This document shows, piece after piece, positions 44,054 to 50,626 of a stretch of 50,626 bases of DNA (position 1 is its first letter; every line of letters starts with the position of its first letter). Below the pieces are notes generated by a model, which saw only the letters and a program-made list of their open reading frames with translations, had not been told where the DNA came from and made no database searches. Location: contig NZ_MOWM01000042.1 of the NCBI RefSeq assembly GCF_016082275.1, positions 1 through 50,626 on the forward strand, given 5' to 3'. This stretch comes from Variovorax sp. E3 (GTDB lineage Bacteria > Pseudomonadota > Gammaproteobacteria > Burkholderiales > Burkholderiaceae_C). Both the position numbers and the translations under genes were made by a program.

Positions 44054-44951
44054 TCAGGGCTCGTTGCTGATGCCGCTGCTCACGTGCCCCGCGGGCACGT
44101 GCCGCGAGGCGCGTCGACGTGGCCGGTCTGGTCGTCGAAGAAGAAGTCGGGCTCGAACTCGCGCAGGAACTCGCCCTTGGGCAGGCCGCCGAGGAACATG
44201 GCCTCGTCGACGCGGATGTTCCACTTCATGAGCGTGCGAATGGCGCGCTCGTGCGCCGGTGCGCTGCGCGCGGTGACGAGCGCGGTGCGGATGCGCATCT
44301 GCGCGTTGCCCGCCATCTGCAGGCGGTGCAGCGCCATCAGCAGCGGCTTGAACGGGCCTCGGGCAGGGGCAGGTCGGCCTTGCTGAGTTCGTGCGCCTGG
44401 AAGGCATCCAGGCCTTCGGCCTGGAACACGCGCTCGGCCTCGTCGGAGAACAGCACGGCGTCACCGTCGAATGCAATGCGCACTTCGTTGGGCCATGCAT
44501 CGCTGGCCTTGACCGACTCGACCAGCACGCGCGCGGCCGGAAAGCCCGCGACCAGCGCCTCGCGCACGTCCTGCGCATTGACCGACAGGAACAGGTGCGC
44601 GCGCAGCGGCCGCAGATAGCCGAAGGGCGGGCGGCCCTGCGTGAACACGCCGCGCTGCAGCTTGATGTCGGCGGCCGCGCTCGACTTGAAGATGCGCATG
44701 CCCGAGACCGGGTCGTTGCGCGACAGGATCACCACCTCGACGCGCTGCACGCCGTCGTCGTTGAAGCGCAGCAGCTTGCGGATCAGCGAGTACGCGATGC
44801 CGGGCGCGGCCGGCACGTCGATGCGGTCCAGCTGCAGCTTCATGTAGCCCTCGTTGTCCCCGGCCTCGAAGATCTTGTTTTCTTCTTCGAGGTTGAACAG
44901 GGCGCGCGATGAGATCGCGACCACGAGCTTGTCTTCGAGCGTTACGGGCAT
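44054..44951 (-). CDS. Cytosolic 5'-nucleotidase family protein (two frameshifts as sequenced)
   Basis: About 299 residues after repair, of the bacterial 5'-nucleotidase family with HAD-like core ('KLVVAISSRALFNLEEEN' at the start, 'IAFDGDAVLFSDEAERVF' mid-protein, 'FFFDDQTGHVDA' near the end). It dephosphorylates nucleoside monophosphates. The first shift is near 44356 ('LPLPEA' should lead to 'GPFKPLLMALHRL'), the second near 44112 ('HVDA' should lead to 'SRHVPAGHVSSGISNEP'). Each needs one added base. The gene follows gspF by 31 bp in the same direction and may be read through from the secretion operon. Confidence 0.82.
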
Positions 44952-44982
44952 GGTGATGCGTCTTGCTGGCTGGTGGCCGCCG

Positions 44983-46221
44983 TCACTTGACGAACTGGTT
45001 GAGCTGGATGATCGGCAGCATCACGGCCAGCACGATCAGCATGACCACGCCGCCCATCGCCACGATCAGCAGCGGCTCCAGGATGGTGGCCAGGTGCATC
45101 GCGCGGCGCTGCACTTCGGCGCCGAGCTGGTTGGCCGCGCGCTGCAGCATCAGCGGCAAGGTGCCGGTCTGCTCGCCCAGGCGCGCGAACATCGACACCA
45201 GGCCGGGAAAGCGTTTTTTCTGCGCCAGCGCCGAGGCCAGCGGCGCGCCTTCGCGCACCAGCACCAGCGCGTCGAGCGCGTCGGCGCGCATCGCGCGGTT
45301 GCCCAGCGTTTCGGAGGCCGCCTGCAGCGCGCGAAGAATGGGCACGCCGGCCGTGGCCAGCATGGCGAGCGTGCTCGCGAAGCGCGCCGCGTTGTAGCCG
45401 CGCGCGAGCTTGCCGACCAGCGGCAGCTTGAGCCAGGCGGCGTCGAACTTCAGGCGGAAGGCTTCCTGCGCCAGCGCCAGCCGCACGCCGACGCTGGCGA
45501 GCACCACGGCCCCCAGCATCCACCAGCCGTAGTTGCGCACGCCCGCGCTCAGCGACAGCATCACCGTGGTGAGGAAGGGCAGCGAGCGCTTGGTGCCCGC
45601 GAACACCTGCGCCACCTGCGGCACCACGTAGCTCACGAGAAAGATCACGATCACGATCGCCACCAGCGTGACGATGGCCGGGTAGAGCGCCGCGCCGATC
45701 AGCTTCTGCTGCAGCGCCTGGCGTTCCTCGAGGTCGTCGGCCAGGCGGTCGAGCACGAGGCCCAGGTTGCCGCTTTGCTCGCCCGCGCCGATCACGGCCG
45801 TGTAGATGGGCGAGAACTCGCGCGAGTGCGCCGACAGCGCGCGCGCAAAAGGCGAGCCCGCGTTGACTTCGGCGCGAAGCGAGGCGACGAGGTTGCGCTG
45901 GGGCTCCGACTCGGCCTCGTCGGTGAGCGCCGTGAGCGCGCGCTCCAGCGGCAGGCCCGACGACACCAGGCCCGCGAGCTGGCGCGTCCATACCGCCAGG
46001 CCCGTGGAGTTGAAGACGCGCTTGCCGCCGCCGAGCCAACGGCTGACGCCGCTGCGCTGGCCGCTGCCGCTGATGTGGTCGCTGCCCACCGGCTTGACCG
46101 ACAGCGGAATGAGCGCCTGCGCACGCAGCAGGCTGCGCGCGCTGCGCGCGGTGTCGGCCTCGAGCACGCCTTCGCGCGACTGGCCGCTGGCATCGATGGC
46201 TTCGAAGGAATAGGCGGGCAT
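44983..46221 (-). CDS. gspF: Type II secretion system inner-membrane protein GspF
   Basis: A 412-residue platform protein with two GspF repeats and three transmembrane helices (about residues 170-195, 225-245 and 380-402). 'FTRQLAGLVSSGLPLERAL'-type repeat start reads 'WTRQLAGLVSSGLPLERAL'. 'MPAYSFEAIDASGQSREG' is the usual N-terminus. It works with the GspE ATPase to build the pseudopilus. It lies 11 bp after gspE. Confidence 0.93.
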   Translation of the reverse strand: MPAYSFEAIDASGQSREGVLEADTARSARSLLRAQALIPLSVKPVGSDHISGSGQRSGVSRWLGGGKRVFNSTGLAVWTRQLAGLVSSGLPLERALTALTDEAESEPQRNLVASLRAEVNAGSPFARALSAHSREFSPIYTAVIGAGEQSGNLGLVLDRLADDLEERQALQQKLIGAALYPAIVTLVAIVIVIFLVSYVVPQVAQVFAGTKRSLPFLTTVMLSLSAGVRNYGWWMLGAVVLASVGVRLALAQEAFRLKFDAAWLKLPLVGKLARGYNAARFASTLAMLATAGVPILRALQAASETLGNRAMRADALDALVLVREGAPLASALAQKKRFPGLVSMFARLGEQTGTLPLMLQRAANQLGAEVQRRAMHLATILEPLLIVAMGGVVMLIVLAVMLPIIQLNQFVK

Positions 46222-46232
46222 TGCGGGGCGCG

Positions 46233-47624
46233 CTAGTCGCGCGTGACGCGCAGAAGCTCGGCGCGCGAGGTGACACCGGCCTGCACCAGCCGCTCGCCGT
46301 CCTCGCGCATGGAGCGCAGGCCGCCGCGTTCGCCGGCTTCGAAGAGCTGGCTCTCGGCCGCCTTGCCGTGGATCAGCGCCTGCACCGCGTCGTCGGCGAC
46401 GAGCAGCTCGAAGATGCCGGTGCGCCCCTGGTAGCCGGTCTGGCCGCACACGTCGCAGCCCGCGCCGACGCAGGCCGTGCAGACCTTGCGCACGAGGCGC
46501 TGCGCGAGCACGCCCAGCAGCGACGAGCTGAGCAGAAAGGGCTCCACGCCCATGTCGGTCAGGCGCGTGACGGCGCTGACGGAATCGTTGGTGTGCAGCG
46601 TGGCCAGCACCAGGTGGCCGGTCAGCGAGGCCTGGATGGCGATCTGCGCGGTCTCGAAGTCACGGATTTCGCCGATCATGATCACGTCCGGGTCTTGCCG
46701 CAGGATCGCGCGCAGGGCCTTGGCGAAGGTGAGTTCGATCTTCGCGTTGATCTGCGTCTGGCCCACGCCCGGCAACTCGTACTCGATGGGGTCTTCCACC
46801 GTCATGATGTTGCTGCGGCTCGCATCGAGCCGGGCCAGCGCGGCATACAGCGTGGTGGTCTTGCCCGAGCCGGTCGGGCCCGTCACCAGGATGATGCCGT
46901 GCGGCTGCGTGATGAGTTTCTCGAAGCGCTCCAGCGTGTCGCCCTGCATGCCGACGGATTCGAGCGTGAGCTTCGATTCGCTCTTGTCCAGCAGGCGCAG
47001 CACCGCGCGTTCGCCGTGCGCGCTGGGCAGCGTCGACACCCGCACGTCGACCGCGCGCGTGCCGATGCGCAGGCTGATGCGCCCGTCCTGCGGCAGCCGC
47101 TTCTCGGAGATGTCGAGATCGGCCATGATCTTCAGGCGCGAGATCAGCGCGGCGTGCAGCGCGCGGTTGGGCTGCACCACTTCGCGCAAGGTGCCGTCGA
47201 TGCGAAAGCGCACGGACGAGGTGCGCTCGTAGGGCTCGATGTGGATGTCGCTGGCGCCGTCGCGCGCGGCCTGCGTGAGCAGCGCGTTGAGCATGCGGAT
47301 GATGGGCGCGTCGCCCGCGCTTTCCAGCAGGTCTTCGACCGCCGGCAGCTCCTGCATCATGCGCGAGAGGTCGGCGTCGCTCTGCACCTCGCTCACCACG
47401 GCGGCGGCGCTGGATTCACCCTGCGCGTAGGCCGCGCTGATGCGCTGCGCCAGCGCGCCGTCGGCCAGCACCTCGAAAGCCTGCACGCCGTACTTGCGCG
47501 ACACCTCGCCGACCGCGCTGCGCGCGGGGTGGGACGACATCCACAGCGTGTAGCGGCCGTCGTCGGCCTCCTCGAGCAGCAGTTGCTGGCTGCGTGCGAA
47601 CGCATAGGGCAGGGGATAGCGCAT
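46233..47624 (-). CDS. gspE: Type II secretion system ATPase GspE
   Basis: A 463-residue secretion ATPase: N2 domain to about residue 100, then Walker A 'GPTGSGKTTTLYAAL', Asp box 'NIMTVEDPIEYELPGVGQ', Walker B 'DPDVIMIGEIRD' and His box 'GHLVLATLHTND'. A compact zinc module has two CXXC pairs in 'CTACVGAGCDVC', shorter than in many GspE proteins. It powers pseudopilus assembly through GspF. The ATG at 47624 gives 'MRYPLPYAFARSQQLLL', the common start. Confidence 0.94.
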   Translation of the reverse strand: MRYPLPYAFARSQQLLLEEADDGRYTLWMSSHPARSAVGEVSRKYGVQAFEVLADGALAQRISAAYAQGESSAAAVVSEVQSDADLSRMMQELPAVEDLLESAGDAPIIRMLNALLTQAARDGASDIHIEPYERTSSVRFRIDGTLREVVQPNRALHAALISRLKIMADLDISEKRLPQDGRISLRIGTRAVDVRVSTLPSAHGERAVLRLLDKSESKLTLESVGMQGDTLERFEKLITQPHGIILVTGPTGSGKTTTLYAALARLDASRSNIMTVEDPIEYELPGVGQTQINAKIELTFAKALRAILRQDPDVIMIGEIRDFETAQIAIQASLTGHLVLATLHTNDSVSAVTRLTDMGVEPFLLSSSLLGVLAQRLVRKVCTACVGAGCDVCGQTGYQGRTGIFELLVADDAVQALIHGKAAESQLFEAGERGGLRSMREDGERLVQAGVTSRAELLRVTRD

Positions 47625-47678
47625 GGGCGGTGTCGGCGGGCGTGTGCGTGTGTGGCGTTGGTACGAAGGATAGGCCGA

Positions 47679-49987
47679 TCAGGGCAGTTCGCGCGCGGTG
47701 GCCGGATCGGCCGTCGGCGGCAGCGTGCCGCGCAGCGGGCTCGGGGCCAGCCGGCGGGTGTCCGCGGCGGGGCGCGGCGGCGGAATGAGCTGCGTGCCTT
47801 CGATGCGCGACTCGGCGCGGCGCGGCGCTTCGGGTTCCGGGGTGCGCACCGGCGGCGTCAGCGCGGGCAGCACGTTGGCGCCATCGACGGCGCGCAGCAT
47901 CACGTTGGAGTTGTCCGGCTGCGTGCGCTGCTGCATGCCGCGGATCTCGTCGTAGCGGTCGAACGAGAAGGCCTCGGTGGCGACGGCGTCGCGCATCACC
48001 GCCGGGCGCAGGAACATCATGAGATTGAGCTTTTCGCGCGTGCGGGCCTGGCTCTTGAAGAGGTTGCCCAGCACGGGAATGTCGCCGGCCACCGGCACCT
48101 TCTCGACCGTGTTGTTGTAGGTGTCCGACAGCAGGCCGCCGAGCATGACGAGGCCGCCGTCTTCCACCAGCACGCTCGACTCGATCGAGCGCTTGCTGGT
48201 GGTCGGTCCGTTCTGGTTGGTGACGGTGTTCGGGTCGACGGTGGAGGTCTCCTGGAAGATCGTCATCTTCACGGTGCCGTTCTCGTTGATGGTCGGGCGC
48301 ACGCGCAGCGTGAGGCCGACGTCCTTGCGCTCGACGGTGGTGAACGGGTTGACGCCCACCGAGCCCGAGGTGCTGGCGTACTGGCCGGTGACGAACGGCA
48401 CGTTCTGGCCGATCACGATCTTGGCTTCCTCGTTGTCCAGCGTCAGCAGGTTGGGCTTGGACAGCACGTTCGAGTCTTTGTCGCTGTCGAAGAAGCTGGC
48501 GATCGCGCCCAGGATGTACTGGCCGCCGATCTTGCCGGCAATGCCCAGGTTCAGGCCCGAGGACAGGTTCAGGTTGGCCGGGTTCTTGGTGGCCAGCGCC
48601 TGCGTCAGCGTCAGCAGGTTGGCGCCCGCCACCGACGAGTTGGTGCCGATCACGGCGTTGTTGCCCAGCGCGCTTTGCCACTGCACGCCGAACTTGGCGG
48701 CGGCGGTGTCGCCCACTTCGACGATCAGCGCCTCGATCATGACCTGCGCGCGGCGGCCGTCGAGCCGGTCGATCACGGCGCGTATCTGGCGGTACTGCGG
48801 CTCGGGCGCGGTGATGATGAGCGAGTTGGTCGACGGGTCGGCCTGGATCTGGCCGCCGGTCGAAGGCTGGTTGGCGTTGTTCAGCGGCGCGCTGGCGGCG
48901 GGCGAACTGCCGTTCTGGCTGCTGCCGCTGTTCAGGTTGACCTGCATGGCCTGCGGCGCGCTCTGCGACGGCACCGAGCCGCCGCCGGCCGCGCCCGGCT
49001 GTCCGGGCGTGGCCGATTGCTGGTTGGCGGCCATGGCGGCGCGCAGCGTGGCCGCGAGGCGCACCGCGTCGGCGTTCTTCAGGTAGACCACGTAGATGTT
49101 GCCGGCCGCGCCGTTGCTGCTTTCGGCGGCGGGCCGGTCGAGCTTGTCGATCAGCGTGCGCACCAGCTGCACGCGCGCCGGGTTGGCAGCGCGCAGGATC
49201 AGCGAGTTGCTGCGCGGGTCGGCCAGCAGCGTGGTGCGGAACGACGCGTCGACGGCACCCGGCGCGGCGGCCGCGCCCGGTGCGCCCGAGCCGCTGCCGT
49301 CGATCAGGCGCGAGATGAGCGGCACCATGTCGTGGCCACCGAATGCTTCAGCTGGATGACTTCGACGTCGGACGCGTTCGGCACGTCGAGCGACGCGATG
49401 ATGCGGGCCAGCCGGCGCATGTTGTCGGCGTAGTCGGTGATCACGAGCGAGTTGTTGCCCGGGTTCACGTTGATGGTGTTGTTCGGCGGAATCAGCGGGC
49501 GCAGCACCGGCAGCAGGCTGTTCGGCGACTCGTAGTTGAGCCGGAAGATCTGCGTGACGATCTGGTTGCTGCCGCTGGACGCGGTGGCGCTGATGGAGGT
49601 GTTGACGGTGCTGCTCTGCAGCTTGGCGTCGGCCTCGGGCACCACCTTGTACAGGCCGTCGGCTTCCACCACGGCAAAGCCCTGCAGCCGCAGCGCCGAG
49701 GCGAACTGGTTGAACGCGGCGGCCGGCTGGATGGCGCGGTCGGTCACGAGGTTCATGGTGCCCTTGACGCGCGGGTCGACCACCACGTCGCGCCCCGTGA
49801 CCACGGCCATGGTGCGGGCCACGGCCTCGATGTCGGCGTTGGCGAAGTTGAGCGTGATCGGCTCGCCGCGGCGCGGTGCGTCGCCGGTCTGCGCGAAGGC
49901 GGCGGGCGCGGCCTGCAGGAACGTGGCGGCGATCAGCACGCGCACGGCAAGCGCGACGGTGCCGGTCGAAAACAGTGGCTTCATCAT
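47679..49987 (-). CDS. gspD: Type II secretion outer-membrane secretin GspD (frameshifted as sequenced)
   Basis: About 769 residues after repair. A signal peptide ends near 'AAPAAFAQ'. The N0-N3 periplasmic domains follow ('ITLNFANADIEAVARTMAVVTG', then repeated 'NSLVITDYADNMRRLARIIASLD' type motifs). A Gly/Ser/Gln-rich linker sits in N3, and the secretin pore has 'VPVAGDIPVLGNLFKS'. The C-terminal tail after 'LMMFLRPAVMRD' is long and Pro/Arg-rich. The frame breaks near 49335 ('KHSVAT' should continue to 'DMVPLISRLIDG'); one missing base explains it. It lies 5 bp after gspN. Confidence 0.9.
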
Positions 49988-49992
49988 GAGGA

Positions 49993-50626
49993 TCAACCCA
50001 GGGTGATGATCGAACGCGCGTTGTCGCGCCGTCCGATGATGTTCAACAAATTGGAGAGTGCGTCTTCGCGGCCGGGCGCGGCATTGGCTTCGCCGTTGAA
50101 GCGGAAGGTGGTGCCGTTCCAGCTGCCGCTGCCGTTCAGCTCGAGGCTGCCTTCGCGCGTGCTGAGCAGCAGCGTGGGGCGGTTGCCGCCTTCGAGCGTG
50201 AGCCGGTAGCTGCCCATCGGACGCAAGGTCGACAGGCTGGAGGAAACGTCGGTGGCGTCCAGCGAGGCCTGGCCGGCGATGCGCAGCGCGGGGCCGTCCC
50301 ACTGCATCGCGAAGGCCTTGGTGGTGAGGTCGAGCGCGCCGTCGAGCTTGAGCGTGTTCCAGGGCGCGCCCAGGCCGGTGAGCATGCTGGCGGGCCAGCG
50401 CGAACGGCTGTCCTGCCAGTCGAGCAGCATGCCGCCGCGCGCGGGCTGGCGCGCAGCTGCAGCGGCTGGGCCGCGCAGCAGGGCAGGTCGAGGGTGGCCG
50501 AAAGGCTGCCCCAGCCCGGTCGCATGCGCCAGTGCAGCAGGCCGGGCAGCGACACCGCCTCGGCACCGCCGGCGCCGCTGGCGAACACCACGGCGGCCGT
50601 GCCGTTCCAGACGGTGCCGCGCGGGT
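49993..50626 (-). CDS. gspN: Type II secretion protein GspN, 3' part (partial, frameshifted as sequenced)
   Basis: The start lies outside the window. About 211 C-terminal residues are visible after repair, beginning 'GTVWNGTAAVVFASGAGG'. The frame breaks near 50432: 'QPLQLRASPR' should continue to 'GGMLLDWQDSRSRWPAS', and one base is missing in a GC run. The conserved end 'EDALSNLLNIIGRRDNARSIITLG' and the position before gspD identify it. GspN is an accessory inner-membrane/periplasmic component of type II secretion. Confidence 0.85.
   Translation of the reverse strand, partial: PARHRLERHGRRGVRQRRRRCRGGVAARPAALAHATGLGQPFGHPRPALLRGPAAAAARQPARGGMLLDWQDSRSRWPASMLTGLGAPWNTLKLDGALDLTTKAFAMQWDGPALRIAGQASLDATDVSSSLSTLRPMGSYRLTLEGGNRPTLLLSTREGSLELNGSGSWNGTTFRFNGEANAAPGREDALSNLLNIIGRRDNARSIITLG

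Noticed and set aside
46221..49433. A 1070-codon plus-strand open frame opposite gspE and gspD
   Set aside because: It is antisense to recognised secretion genes, with low-complexity translation, no start context and no family motifs.
1..50626. tRNA, rRNA, CRISPR or prophage/insertion-sequence content
   Set aside because: No cloverleaf-like segment, spaced direct repeats, transposase or phage gene was recognised by reading both strands; a covariance-model scan would be needed to be certain for small RNAs.

Overview
The window is about 50.6 kb of very GC-rich DNA with tightly packed operons and frequent ATGA or GTGA gene overlaps. The gene content points to a beta-proteobacterium of the Comamonadaceae, most like Variovorax: two-gene cyanophycin synthetase with its associated ABC protein and DUF1854 protein, a 2-aminoethylphosphonate cluster, an oxidative arabinose pathway, MocR and AraC regulators, and a gspN-D-E-F operon. 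This placement is an inference from gene families and composition, not from a marker gene. I saw no rRNA, tRNA, CRISPR array, insertion sequence or prophage.

Layout. 1-4.9 kb (+): end of a sugar-uptake and L-arabinose/arabonate oxidation operon (two ABC permeases, arabonate dehydratase, 2-keto-3-deoxy-arabonate dehydratase-like enzyme). 4.9-6.4 kb (-): a 95-residue orphan protein behind a good Pho box, then two paralogous secreted Cys-motif proteins. 6.5-14.3 kb: cyanophycin locus, with cphA' and cphA on the minus strand and, divergently, an ABC exporter with an extra N-terminal domain plus a DUF1854 protein. 14.4-22.3 kb: AraC regulator, orphan amino-acid-type binding protein, and an uncharacterised six-gene catabolic operon (dienelactone hydrolase-SnoaL fusion, ferredoxin-type reductase, Rieske oxygenase alpha and beta, isochorismatase-like protein without its cysteine, SDR). 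22.4-26.2 kb (-): two tandem alkaline phosphatases and a secreted hypothetical. 26.4-29.4 kb: DUF2177 membrane protein, queC, SbmA-like ABC protein. 29.4-36.5 kb: phosphonate cluster (PhnZ-like HD oxygenase divergent from phnS, phnT, phnU, an FAD amine oxidase and phnX). 36.6-39.5 kb: small lipoprotein, a 9-bp tandem repeat, MFS transporter, MocR regulator. 39.6-43.8 kb: DUF2970 protein, two multihaem cytochromes c, a Tat-exported lipoxygenase. 44.1-50.6 kb (-): 5'-nucleotidase and the type II secretion genes gspF, gspE, gspD and the 3' part of gspN.

Three separate transcription units carry 11-bp-spaced TGTCA-type repeats (upstream of the 95-aa protein, the alkaline phosphatases and phnS), so a phosphate-starvation (PhoB) theme runs through the window.

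Eleven genes are interrupted by thirteen single-base frameshifts. All are repaired by adding one base, and in every complete gene the repaired length fits the family. I read these as sequence errors (mostly contracted G or C runs) and annotate the genes across the shift as CDS, marking each one; they are not convincing pseudogenes.

The most unusual non-coding feature is a pair of about 97-bp hairpin elements, in opposite orientation, between phnT and phnU. They share a core but have different, individually self-complementary stems.
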